A DNA stretch of 39,484 nt. It comes from Deltaproteobacteria bacterium. Its GTDB lineage: Bacteria > Myxococcota_C > UBA6777. The stretch lies in NCBI GenBank assembly GCA_002731275.1, contig PCBK01000107.1:1-39484 (forward strand). The letters run 5' to 3'. Positions within the stretch are counted from its first letter, which is position 1; every line of letters starts with the position of its first letter. Under the pieces are notes generated by a model. The model was not told where the DNA came from. It searched no databases and was given only the letters and a program-made list of their open reading frames with translations. A program made the position numbers and the translations under genes. This document shows, one piece after another, positions 24,210 to 32,422 of the stretch.

Positions 24210-26471
24210 ATGCGATTTGTCTTTCCATGTACAAAAGGGCACACACCGATCGGCACTGGCGAAGTTCTCATCGATCAAACCGAGGGAGAACGACTCCCCA
24301 AGGCGTTTTGTGTACGAAACGCTTCGATGGTGTGGGAGTCCATGTTCTTACTGGGACGCTTTGAGAACAACTGGCCTGGGATATCGTGGCGTCCTCACGC
24401 CGAACAAGGTTACAAACAAGCACAATTGACCCGCGTCGGTTCATCTGCCAACCTCACAACGCTGCTCGCGACCCTCTACGCACAGACTGCTGAGACAACA
24501 CATCTCCATCACGTCGATGAGATCTGGGCATCTGGTACGTTAAGTCCCTCCACACCCGAACTCTTTCTCAGCCCTGTCGCTGAGATCGAGACCAAGCTGC
24601 GTTATTTTTACGAACAATGCAAAGGCAAAAAGAGCGTCTTCTTTGCGCCCATTGGAAACTTCGCTGAGGTCGATCAGCTCCGACAAGACCTGCCTGACTT
24701 TCGTGACATTCGTTTTACACCCTCGATGGACACACTGCCTCTTCACGATGGACCTACCGTTGTGTGGGTCGGCTGCGAGAAGGAAGCGTGTCTGGCCTTT
24801 TTGGATTGGTACATCCGCTACGAGACACCGACACAAACCACATCGTCTACATGGACCTCTCCACAGCAGTTGATGTGGATGGCTGTGACGCTCGCGTTGT
24901 TACTCGTGATTGGCGTGTTATGGGATCGATATGACCGCTTACAAAAACGAATGGAGCGTGTTCAGGATGTCGCGAGGCGAGAGCGGGACGCTCACACACA
25001 GACGAAGATCTGGATGAAGCGGATGCAAGGCGTCTTGTCCGAGCTTTCAGGGACGATCAAGAAGCAGAAGGCACATGACGCAAGACGACGTAAGGAACTC
25101 AAACATCTGTGGCGTCGGGCCAAAACGTTGGAGTCTTCGTTGCAACGTTTTGTGCAAAAGAGGCGTCTTGTCCCAAGGCGTCAATGGCGGCGTGCGCGCA
25201 AACAAAAGCCTCTTCAGGCGAAGCACTCCCGAAAGTCTACAAAAGTGGCGCTTCGTGCTGTGAAGCGCCGACCTGCTCCTACGAAAAGACGGATTGTGGT
25301 CGCGAAAGTGCCCATCAGGGTCGCGCCCTCTGTGGAGAGACCCAAAGAGCGCGCTGTCCAGCCTCGTGAAAAAGGGACGCGACCTGCGATCGTATCGAAA
25401 GATCCCAGACGTTTGATCCCACTCCCACCTCTGAACAAAATGAACTCACCAAGATGTCAGGCGCGTCGCAGAAAGGCGCTGCGGTTTCAGAGCTTCTACA
25501 TCCGCTCACGTAGATCCTATGCAAGTCGGCGAAGACTTGAAGTCGCTGTGCCAGCAGTCATCAGAGGGATGCGTTGGGAGAGCCTTAAACAGCTCGAATC
25601 GTCTCCTCATTGGAACCAGAGCCAGGGGATCGTGAAGTCGGTCTTCTCGCCTGATAGTCAGCATATTGTGACGATTGATGAGACGCCAAATGCTCGCATC
25701 TGGCACGCGAAGTCAGGGCGCTTGTTACATCTGCTCAAAGGCCATAAAAAACCCCTCTCGACCGTCGCGATCTCACATGATGGACGCTATGTCGCGACGG
25801 GCAGCTTTGATCGGACCATTCGTCTTTGGAAACGCAAAACGGGCGCTCTGCACGCTGTCTTAAAGGGACACAAAGGGGCGCTCCTGACGTTGTCTTTTCT
25901 ACAGGACGGGAAGACGTTGGTCTCAGCCGCGAAGGATCAATACATCTATCGTTGGGATCTCAAGACAGGGGCGCTGCTCTCGAAGTTAAGGGCGCGTTGG
26001 AGCTGGGCGATCTCCGCCTCATTCAATCGGGATGGGACACAGCTCGTGACGACAGGCCTCGATGACCACGCTCGCATCTGGAACGCTGAGACTGGACAGC
26101 TTCACGCGCTCGTCAAAGGCCACACACAACGAGTGACCTCAGCGTCATTCTCGTTTGATGGGAAGATGCTGATCACGTCGAGCTTTGACCAGACTGTCCG
26201 TTTGTGGAAGACAAAGGACGGCAGCGCGCTTGGGAAACCGCTGCGTTCGTATCGAAAAGGATTCCAGTATGTGACGCTGTCATCGGACGCGACGTATGCG
26301 ATCGCGACGAGCGGTCGCCGCGTCTCCTTGTGGGATATTTGTGATGGAAAGCATCTCGCGACGTTCATGGGGAAAGCTCATAAAGTCTATGCGGCGGCCT
26401 TTTCACAAGACAGTCAATTTCTCGTGACAGGGGACTCTTTGGGGAACATTCGTTTGTATCGCTCTTATTGA
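24210..26471 (+). CDS. Membrane protein: Lon-like (S16) domain, transmembrane helix, coiled coil, seven WD40 repeats
   Basis: 753 residues. The N-terminal 200 resemble the Lon proteolytic fold: VGSSANLTTLLATL matches the serine motif (G-x-S-A, S79), IWASGTL the second strand, and LSPVAEIETKL places a Lys (K129) where Lon has its catalytic lysine, followed by KSVFFAPIGN. One membrane helix lies at about 221-240, then a coiled coil and a strongly basic Arg/Lys linker to about 460. Seven WD40 blades (about 470-753) form one propeller, with repeated GH...D...IRLW/ARIW signatures. Start at 24210 (ATG) or GTG at 24201; neither has a strong ribosome site. It lies 43 bp after the sigma-partner gene and forms an operon with it. 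Peptidase activity and membrane orientation are inferred. Confidence 0.8.
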   Translation: MRFVFPCTKGHTPIGTGEVLIDQTEGERLPKAFCVRNASMVWESMFLLGRFENNWPGISWRPHAEQGYKQAQLTRVGSSANLTTLLATLYAQTAETTHLHHVDEIWASGTLSPSTPELFLSPVAEIETKLRYFYEQCKGKKSVFFAPIGNFAEVDQLRQDLPDFRDIRFTPSMDTLPLHDGPTVVWVGCEKEACLAFLDWYIRYETPTQTTSSTWTSPQQLMWMAVTLALLLVIGVLWDRYDRLQKRMERVQDVARRERDAHTQTKIWMKRMQGVLSELSGTIKKQKAHDARRRKELKHLWRRAKTLESSLQRFVQKRRLVPRRQWRRARKQKPLQAKHSRKSTKVALRAVKRRPAPTKRRIVVAKVPIRVAPSVERPKERAVQPREKGTRPAIVSKDPRRLIPLPPLNKMNSPRCQARRRKALRFQSFYIRSRRSYASRRRLEVAVPAVIRGMRWESLKQLESSPHWNQSQGIVKSVFSPDSQHIVTIDETPNARIWHAKSGRLLHLLKGHKKPLSTVAISHDGRYVATGSFDRTIRLWKRKTGALHAVLKGHKGALLTLSFLQDGKTLVSAAKDQYIYRWDLKTGALLSKLRARWSWAISASFNRDGTQLVTTGLDDHARIWNAETGQLHALVKGHTQRVTSASFSFDGKMLITSSFDQTVRLWKTKDGSALGKPLRSYRKGFQYVTLSSDATYAIATSGRRVSLWDICDGKHLATFMGKAHKVYAAAFSQDSQFLVTGDSLGNIRLYRSY

Positions 26472-26659
26472 GAGGGCGTGCTGTTCCATGTTTCAAAACG
26501 ATCGGATGCTTTTGGTGGATGACTTGGAGTGACTTTGATCACCTTCTGTGGGAGAAGTGTGGTAAGGTGTGTTCTCGTCGAAACTGGTAGCAGAACACGG
26601 CATCTGTTATCTCGGCGTGTATGTCTTTTTGCCTTCTTCTTGCGCAAGGATATCGTGCT

Positions 26660-28855
26660 TTGAAAGATGTATTGCTGATCACCCCTCCCTTCACTCAATT
26701 GAACACACCCTATCCTGCAACGGCCTATCTGAAGGGGTTTCTCCGCACAAAGGGGATCGATGTCTTCCAAATGGATCTGGGGATCGAGGTCATCCTGAAG
26801 CTCTTCTCGTCGTCAGGTCTGGACGCTTTATTCGATGTGGCCATTGATGAAGGCAACATCACCTCCGAAAATTCCGAACGGATTGTGCTTCTGAGAGAGG
26901 AGTACGTGCGGACGATCGACAGCGTGATGCGTTTTTTGCAGGGAAAACAGCACACACTCGCCAGACAGATATGCAGTGGTGGGTTTCTTCCTCAAGCGCA
27001 ACGTTTCAACGACATCGAAGAGACGGAGTGGGCGTTTGGTATGATGGGGATGCAAGATCAAGCCAGATATATGGCGACGTTGTATCTAGGGGATCTCTCC
27101 GACTTTATCATCGAATGTATCGATGAACACTTCGGGTTCAGCCGATACGCCGAACGTCTTGGACGTAGCGCCAACTCATTCGATGAGCTACATGAGCATC
27201 TACAACAGGAGTGCGGATACATCGATCGTATCGCGCTCGACCTCTTACGTGTTCAGATGGAGCGGTGGACCCCCAAACTCGTGTGTCTCTCCGTTCCCTT
27301 TCCTGGCAACTTGTTCGGTGCTTTTCGTTGTGCGCAGTGGATCAAAGCGCACTTTCCAGACAGTCAGATCGCGATGGGAGGGGGATTCCCAAACACTGAA
27401 CTGCGCTCTCTGAAAGAACCTCGTGTCTTCGATTACGTCGACTTTGTCACGCTGGATGATGGCGAATTACCTCTTGAGCTGCTCTTGTCCTATATCTCCA
27501 ATCCTTCGGCTGATGAGCGTGTCTTCAAGCGCACTTTTTTACGTGAGGATGGTGAGGTCCTCTACGAGAACACATCGACACGTTCGGATTACAATCAGTC
27601 TGATGTTGGGACACCTGATTATTCCGACTTGCTGCTCGATCAATACATCTCTGTGATCCAGATGCCCAACCCGATGCATAGTTTGTGGAGTGATGGTCGG
27701 TGGAATAAGCTGACGATGGCACATGGATGTTATTGGGGGAAGTGTACATTTTGTGATGTCTCGCTCGATTATATCAAGCGTTATGAGCCTGTGAGAGCGA
27801 AGTTGTTGGTCGATCGGATGGAGGAGTTGATCGAGCAGACAGGAGAGACGGGGTTTCACTTTGTGGATGAGGCTGCGCCGCCGGCGTTGATGCGTGATGT
27901 CGCGCTTGAGATCCTTCGTCGTCAATTGGTGGTGACGTGGTGGACCAATGTGCGCTTCGAGAAGACCTTCACAAAAGCTCTCTGTCTCTTGCTCAAAGCG
28001 TCTGGATGTGTCGCGGTTTCAGGCGGACTGGAGGTCGCATCCAATCGGCTGCTGAAGTTGATCAACAAGGGGATCTCTGTCGAGCAAGTCGCGCTTGTGA
28101 CGCGCAATCTGACAGAGGCTGGCATCATGGTTCATGCGTATTTGATGTACGGTTATCCTACACAGACCGAACAAGAGACGATCGACAGTCTTGAGATGAC
28201 GCGGCAATTGTTTGCGTTGGGGATTTTGCAGTCGGGGTTTTGGCATCAATTTGCGTTGACAGCGCACAGTCCGATTGGATTGGATCCTGATGCGTTTGGT
28301 GTGATTCCACAACGTGCGGAGATAACATTCGCCGATAACGACGTGATGTTCGAAGACTCAACGGGGATTGATCATGACAAATTTAGTCAGGGCTTAAAGA
28401 CATCGTTGTACAATTATATGCACGGTGTGGGGTTTGACCTGCCGCTCAGCTCGTGGTTTGATTTTCGCGTACCGCGGACACAAGTGAAGCAACACTTTAT
28501 TGAATCTTGTTTGGCTGCGGAGGGGTTGCCTGCCATGAAGTCTGGTGCGCGTGTCCTCTGGCTCGGAGCGCCGCCGATGTTGATACATTACACAACGATG
28601 AAGAAGGGTGTTGAGTGTGAGATGGTGCAGTTAATCATCCATGACAAGACGCGTTCATTTGGGTTGGATTTTGAGCGGACGTTGGGGGAATGGTTTGCGG
28701 ACTTGTTGGAGCGGTGTGCTGTGACAGCATCGCGGCCCTGTTTTTTTGGTCGGGTGAGAGACGAGTACGAGGAGCAATTTGAAGATTTTGAGGGATTTTG
28801 GTATGCGAGGTCTATCATGGGACTTCGTGATGCAGGGGTCTTGTTGGTTTTTTGA
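26660..28855 (+). CDS. B12-binding-domain radical SAM protein
   Basis: 731 residues. The N-terminal part (VLLITPPFTQLNTPYPATAYLKGFL..., then LVCLSVPFPGNLFGAFRCAQWIK and IAMGGGFPN) is the cobalamin-binding Rossmann-like domain. The radical SAM barrel starts near residue 350 with GCYWGKCTFC; Cys 357, 362 and 365 would bind the 4Fe-4S cluster, spaced CX4CX2C rather than CX3CX2C. Downstream FVDEAAPP, GGLEVASNRLLKLINKG and LMYGYPTQTEQET fit the family. Reaction unknown; relatives methylate or rearrange varied substrates. I chose TTG at 26660, with AAGGA 9 nt upstream and directly before the conserved LLITPPF; ATG at 26621 is in frame but lacks a ribosome site. Confidence 0.85.
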   Translation: MKDVLLITPPFTQLNTPYPATAYLKGFLRTKGIDVFQMDLGIEVILKLFSSSGLDALFDVAIDEGNITSENSERIVLLREEYVRTIDSVMRFLQGKQHTLARQICSGGFLPQAQRFNDIEETEWAFGMMGMQDQARYMATLYLGDLSDFIIECIDEHFGFSRYAERLGRSANSFDELHEHLQQECGYIDRIALDLLRVQMERWTPKLVCLSVPFPGNLFGAFRCAQWIKAHFPDSQIAMGGGFPNTELRSLKEPRVFDYVDFVTLDDGELPLELLLSYISNPSADERVFKRTFLREDGEVLYENTSTRSDYNQSDVGTPDYSDLLLDQYISVIQMPNPMHSLWSDGRWNKLTMAHGCYWGKCTFCDVSLDYIKRYEPVRAKLLVDRMEELIEQTGETGFHFVDEAAPPALMRDVALEILRRQLVVTWWTNVRFEKTFTKALCLLLKASGCVAVSGGLEVASNRLLKLINKGISVEQVALVTRNLTEAGIMVHAYLMYGYPTQTEQETIDSLEMTRQLFALGILQSGFWHQFALTAHSPIGLDPDAFGVIPQRAEITFADNDVMFEDSTGIDHDKFSQGLKTSLYNYMHGVGFDLPLSSWFDFRVPRTQVKQHFIESCLAAEGLPAMKSGARVLWLGAPPMLIHYTTMKKGVECEMVQLIIHDKTRSFGLDFERTLGEWFADLLERCAVTASRPCFFGRVRDEYEEQFEDFEGFWYARSIMGLRDAGVLLVF

Positions 28856-28882
28856 TGTTGTGAAAGGAACAAGGGCACATCG

Positions 28883-29662
28883 ATGAAAGCAAAAAAAAAG
28901 AGTGTCTTGCTGAGGTTGTTGGGGATTGCGTTGTCGTTATTTGTGCTCTTTGGTTTGTCAGTCGCTGGAGGTCTACTTTGGTGGGTGATGAAGAAGCCCG
29001 GAGGAACAGCATTACCTCTGGATGCGGCGTTGATTTCGCTTGAGAGTCCTCGTGGTAAAGCGCTGCTGGCGTCGAGCACAGCAAAGGGGGATTGGCCTCG
29101 ATTGAAGCGTCACTTTGTGCCACAAAGTAAACGTTCCTTTTGTGGCGTTGCGTCGAGCACGATCGTACTCAACGCGCTCGCTGTGAGGTCGCCAAAGATA
29201 ACACAGGAGACCTTCTTTCAACAACGTGGGAAGGGGACGGTTTCTTTTTGGAAGGTCCTATTCACGGGGATGACACTCGAACAGCTTGCGAAGCTGCTCC
29301 AAAGACAGAACATACAGGTGAAGCATTTTCATGCAGATCGTTCGACACTCAAGGACTTTCGCACACATGCGCGCAAGGTGTTGACAAAGGAGCGCGTGTT
29401 CTTGGTCGTGAATTATGCTCGAAAGGCCCTCAAGCAGGTTGGTGTCGGTCATATCTCTCCTATCGCAGCGTATCACAAGAAGAGCGACAAGATGCTCGTG
29501 TTGGACGTCGCTTCACACAAATACCCGCCTGTGTGGGTGGACACAAAGATGTTGTGGAAGGCGATGGCTACGGTGGATAAAGAGAGCAAACGTTCTCGTG
29601 GCTGGGTGCATGTCGGAGTCAAGTCGTTGGCGATAAGAAAGCGCCCGCAAAAAGGCAGGTGA
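28883..29662 (+). CDS. Membrane-anchored phytochelatin-synthase-like Cys protease
   Basis: 259 residues. A single N-terminal helix (about 8-36) anchors the protein with its bulk outside the cytoplasm. Residues about 75-235 match the phytochelatin synthase domain: FVPQSKRSFCGVASSTIVLNAL with C87, VGHISPIAAYH with H190, and LVLDVASHKYPPVW with D208, i.e. the papain-like Cys-His-Asp triad. Bacterial homologues usually cleave glutathione to gamma-Glu-Cys rather than make long phytochelatins. The first codons include a run of nine A (28891-28899) where slippage could shift the frame. Follows the radical SAM gene by 27 bp on the same strand. A repeat array starts 19 bp after its stop. Confidence 0.88.
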   Translation: MKAKKKSVLLRLLGIALSLFVLFGLSVAGGLLWWVMKKPGGTALPLDAALISLESPRGKALLASSTAKGDWPRLKRHFVPQSKRSFCGVASSTIVLNALAVRSPKITQETFFQQRGKGTVSFWKVLFTGMTLEQLAKLLQRQNIQVKHFHADRSTLKDFRTHARKVLTKERVFLVVNYARKALKQVGVGHISPIAAYHKKSDKMLVLDVASHKYPPVWVDTKMLWKAMATVDKESKRSRGWVHVGVKSLAIRKRPQKGR

Positions 29663-29681
29663 TGGAGCAGGCACGCCCTGG

Positions 29682-29897
29682 CTGCCGCGCTCCGCTTGCC
29701 TCTGGCCACTCTCTCTATGGGCGAGTTGCCACTCTCGATGGGCGAGTTGCCACTCTCTACGGGCGAGTTGCCACTCTCGATGGGCGAGTTGCCACTCTCT
29801 CTACGGGCGAGTTGCCACTCGCCCTTACTGACGCGCTCCGCTTGTCTCTGGCTGACGCGCTCCGCTTGTCTCTGGCTGCCGCGCTTTGCTTGGCATA
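29682..29897 (+). repeat. Tandem array 5' of structured element E1
   Basis: One unit ctgccgcgctccgcttgcct at 29682, then five units gggcgagttgccactctc(gat/tac) starting at 29719, 29740, 29761, 29782 and 29805 (21-23 bp apart), then units of 24 bp, ctgacgcgctccgcttgtct, at 29828 and 29852 and a variant at 29876. The array runs straight into stem 1 of E1. Frames are open across it, but unit lengths that are not multiples of three argue against coding. Confidence 0.9.
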
Positions 29898-29991
29898 GTG
29901 GGCTGGCTGCCCACACCCGCCTGGGGTCGTTGCCCCCAGACCCCTACGATACTTCGTATCGTTTGTGTTCCGACTGCGTCGGTTTTTGGAA
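29898..29991 (+). other. Structured repeat element E1 (four hairpins)
   Basis: Four perfect hairpins in series: GTGGGC-5-GCCCAC (29898-29914), CTGGGG-7-CCCCAG (29921-29939), ACGATAC-3-GTATCGT (29946-29962) and CCGAC-3-GTCGG (29970-29982), joined by ACCCGC, ACCCCT, TTGTGTT and ending TTTTTGGAA. Stem 4 plus five T could work as an intrinsic terminator in this copy. It lies between the phytochelatin-synthase-like gene and the next gene. The linkers recur in E2-E5 while the stems change with pairing kept. Confidence 0.85.
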
Positions 29992-30206
29992 TACTCTCTT
30001 GGCTTGTCGGTTTTGGGTTGGGGAGAAGCTGTCGTGTATGGCTTGGTGAGAATGATATCCACTGGACAAGCACACTTTTGTGCTGATGTGTTGGACTTCT
30101 CTTCTTGTGTCGTGGCTGTGATAAGTTTTGACGTGTCTTCCAACTATGCTGGTCTCTATCACACAGAGCCAATGTTTTGCTCTTTACACGATGGAGAATG
30201 ATAGAC

Positions 30207-30890
30207 ATGTCCACACAAACAAACAAACAGACAGATATCCTCACACAATTTGAAGCCATTGGCGTTGACAAGGAAGAAGCGCTCTCAATGATGAGCAGAT
30301 TGCTTTACGAGATCGTCTCCTTTGAAGGGGGAGAATATAAAGGAGAGAAGTATCTTGAGCTTCCAAATCCTTGGGGGATTGATGTTGACAAGAGCGCTGA
30401 TAAGAAACTGCACTGTAACCACACCTTCTACGACGCCGGTGAATGTCCGCTCGCATCTGTGAAGAGGATTCGTGCGCCTTCAAGTGAGATCAAACTCTTG
30501 TGGTCGTGGAGGGGTATCAACCTCGAAGATGAAGTGGAGGTCCTCCTTGATCGATTCGAAGTCGATAAGGACAACAAGCGCGAAGCGATCAAGGCATTGT
30601 TTGTGTCTTTGCCCCAAAAAGCGGATGAGGTGCTGTTTGATGGTGCACTACTTGTCGAGAACTTCTCCGGTGTGAACTCCGATCACAGGGGCTCGGATCA
30701 TTGTTTGCTGCGACTTCCCTTTTTGTCGTCAGTAGAGTGCGCGTCGCCCACTTTGAGAGACTTTGTCGACACGTTGTTCTTGGTTAAGTCACACAAGTTC
30801 GATCGCTGGTACGAGATGTTTTCTTCGTGTCGTGTGGTTGGGGAGGATGGTTATTATACGCTGACGATGGGATTTGACCACGGCTCTTGA
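30207..30890 (+). CDS. Unknown protein flanked by structured elements
   Basis: 227 residues, soluble, no signal peptide or membrane helix. It starts with a polar TQTNKQTD stretch and a short helical region (LTQFEAIGVDKEEALSMMSRLLYEIVSF), then a mixed alpha/beta body with an HCNHTFYDAGEC segment and WSWRG. I do not recognise a family. ATG at 30207 has GGAG 10 nt upstream; ATG at 30198 is too close to it. E1 lies 215 bp upstream and the next tandem array begins 20 bp after the stop. Confidence 0.7.
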   Translation: MSTQTNKQTDILTQFEAIGVDKEEALSMMSRLLYEIVSFEGGEYKGEKYLELPNPWGIDVDKSADKKLHCNHTFYDAGECPLASVKRIRAPSSEIKLLWSWRGINLEDEVEVLLDRFEVDKDNKREAIKALFVSLPQKADEVLFDGALLVENFSGVNSDHRGSDHCLLRLPFLSSVECASPTLRDFVDTLFLVKSHKFDRWYEMFSSCRVVGEDGYYTLTMGFDHGS

Positions 30891-30911
30891 GCGCTAGGCC
30901 TGGAGAGGACT

Positions 30912-31190
30912 TTTGCCACTCTCTCTACGGGCGAGTTGCCACTCTCTCTCTACGGGCGAGTTGCCACTCTCTCTGCGGGTGAGTTGCCACTCTCTCTCTA
31001 CGGGTGAGTTGCCACTCTCTCTGCGGGTGAGTTGCCACTCTCTCTCTACGGGCGAGTTGCCACTCGCCCTTACTGACGCGCTCTGCTTGTCTCTGGCTGA
31101 CGCGCTCTGCTTGTCTCTGGCTGCCGCGCTTTGCTTGCCTCTTGCTGACGCGCTCTGCTTGTCTCTGGCTGCCGCGCTCCGCTTGGCATA
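30912..31190 (+). repeat. Tandem array 5' of structured element E2
   Basis: Units gggcgagttgccactctctc start at 30929, 30954, 30977, 31002, 31025 and 31050, with spacing alternating 25, 23, 25, 23, 25 bp, i.e. a 48-bp higher-order repeat. They are followed by 24-bp units ctgacgcgctctgcttgtct at 31073, 31097, 31121, 31145 and 31169, which also alternate between ctgacg and ctgccg forms at the end. Same design as the array at 29682 but longer. Confidence 0.9.
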
Positions 31191-31284
31191 GTGGGCTGGC
31201 TGCCCACACCCGCCTGGGGTCGTTGCCCCCAGACCCCTACGATACTCCGTATCGTTTGCGTTCCGACTGCGTCGGTCTTTGGAA
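31191..31284 (+). other. Structured repeat element E2 (four hairpins)
   Basis: Nearly identical to E1: stems at 31191-31196/31202-31207, 31214-31219/31227-31232, 31239-31245/31249-31255 and 31263-31267/31271-31275. Differences from E1 fall only in the loop of stem 3 (tcc for ttc), the linker (TTTGCGTT) and the tail (TCTTTGGAA), none inside a stem. Confidence 0.85.
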
Positions 31285-31316
31285 CATCAGGAGTGTGTGA
31301 TCTGTATTGAGTGGGG

Positions 31317-31369
31317 CTTGCTTTCAAAATGAAAACCCACCCACGATGAGATTGTCTTTTTGAGAGAGA
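31317..31369 (+). repeat. Short direct repeat R3, copy 1
   Basis: About 53 bp starting cttgctttcaaaatgaaaac and containing cccacccacgat, similar with scattered changes to 35445-35498. It sits 33 bp after E2 and 40 bp before the pentapeptide-repeat gene, so it may hold that gene's promoter. Confidence 0.6.
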
Positions 31370-31408
31370 AGTGTCCGGTTATGAGCTCATTGAAAAAGGA
31401 GGAGCGTT

Positions 31409-32071
31409 ATGGGAAATCAATTCCATTTGGACAAATTACAAGAGGCGTTGGATGCGAAAGACATCGGCATCTGGAACGATTGGCTTGATGAACAGACTGA
31501 CAAAGAACCTGACTTCAAACCGGATCTTAGAGAGGCCAAATTGCAAGGGGCGAATTTGGAACATGCGAATCTCGATGGAGCCAACTTATGCAAAGCCAAC
31601 CTTTGCAACGCGAACCTTATGGGTGTGAATTTTTCTGAGGCAAATCTGGAAGGAGCGGAGCTCAAAGAAGCCAACCTCGTTGGCGTCAACTTCGAAGGAA
31701 CCAATCTCTGTGAATCCAATCTTTCTGGAGCCAATCTTTCGATGGCTGAGTTCCTTAATACAAAATTGGCAGGAAGCAACTTTGATGGGGCCAACTTTGC
31801 GAATGCCCACCTTGGAAATGCAAATTTTTCTGGAGTAGACCTTCAAAGTGTGAACTTCTCTGGAGCGGATCTTACTAGAGCTGATCTTACTGGAGCATGT
31901 TGTACAAAAGCTCGATTCAAAAGTGCTATCCTGTACGAGGTCACTATAGAAAAGGCTGATCTGTCAGGTGCTATCCTTGACCAAGCAACCATTGATAGAA
32001 GCTTTTTGGAAAAGGCTTTCTTGGAAGAGTGGGAGAGTAATGGGGGCATTCTTGCCGATGACGTAGAGTAA
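31409..32071 (+). CDS. Pentapeptide-repeat protein
   Basis: 220 residues. After a 38-residue helical start, about 31 pentapeptides of the A(N/D)LxG type run from residue 39 to about 195 with few breaks (LQGANLEHANLDGANL, LTRADLTGACCTKARF), predicting a right-handed square beta-helix. No membrane segment. Family roles vary, from DNA mimicry (Qnr, MfpA) to unknown; nothing here points to gyrase binding. The ribosome site AAAGGAGG is the strongest in the window. It lies between E2 and E3. Confidence 0.9.
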   Translation: MGNQFHLDKLQEALDAKDIGIWNDWLDEQTDKEPDFKPDLREAKLQGANLEHANLDGANLCKANLCNANLMGVNFSEANLEGAELKEANLVGVNFEGTNLCESNLSGANLSMAEFLNTKLAGSNFDGANFANAHLGNANFSGVDLQSVNFSGADLTRADLTGACCTKARFKSAILYEVTIEKADLSGAILDQATIDRSFLEKAFLEEWESNGGILADDVE

Positions 32072-32112
32072 AGCCAAGGTCTTGACTTGATTATCTTTCT
32101 TTTTTGTAAATA

Positions 32113-32233
32113 CGCGAAAACGTCGCGTCGCGACGGTTGAGCACATGTGTTTCCAAGCGCCGAAAGCGCAACACAAACAATGCGTGAGCATTGTGGGGTT
32201 CGGGGTGAACCCCCCGAGCGGGTGTGGGCGGCA
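32113..32233 (-). other. Structured repeat element E3
   Basis: Minus orientation. Going down from 32233: linker CACACCCGC, a stem-2 region where GGGGTTC/GAACCCC (32195-32213) and CGGGG/CCCCG (32201-32216) are alternative pairings, stem 3 ACAATGC-4-GCATTGT (32177-32194), linker TTTGTGTT, stem 4 GCGC-5-GCGC (32157-32169), TTGGAA, then an extra hairpin CGTCGC-3-GCGACG (32121-32135). Stem 1 is lost in this copy and there is no tandem array on its 5' side. Confidence 0.75.
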
Positions 32234-32362
32234 AATGTCGAATGTTCGCTCTTTTGAGAAGTTGGATGTTGTTTTGTTAGGGGTTTGGTGGTTGTTTGGG
32301 TTCTGTGTATTTTGGAGGTTTTTTCTTCAAACAGCAAAGGAATTTATTGGCAGCGATAAGCG

Positions 32363-32391
32363 TTGAGAAAATGCAAGGTTCAAAATATATC
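32363..32391 (+). promoter_or_regulatory. Putative promoter of the membrane pentapeptide gene
   Basis: TTGAGA (32363-32368), 17-bp spacer, TATATC (32386-32391), 31 bp before the ATG at 32423, in an A+T-rich stretch after E3. Confidence 0.4.
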
Positions 32392-32422
32392 CGGTAGATT
32401 GTAATTTCACAGGTGATGCTTC

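Noticed and set aside
29659-31191. Open frames through the tandem arrays giving repeated ELPLS or ADALCLSLA peptides
   Set aside because: Open in several frames on both strands, unit lengths of 23 and 25 bp break any periodic peptide, no ribosome sites; better explained as non-coding repeats.
32157-32169. Ordinary intrinsic terminators as full explanation of the E elements
   Set aside because: Only E1 has a T-run after stem 4; the T-run is absent in E3 and E4, there are four or more conserved hairpins, and the linkers are conserved.
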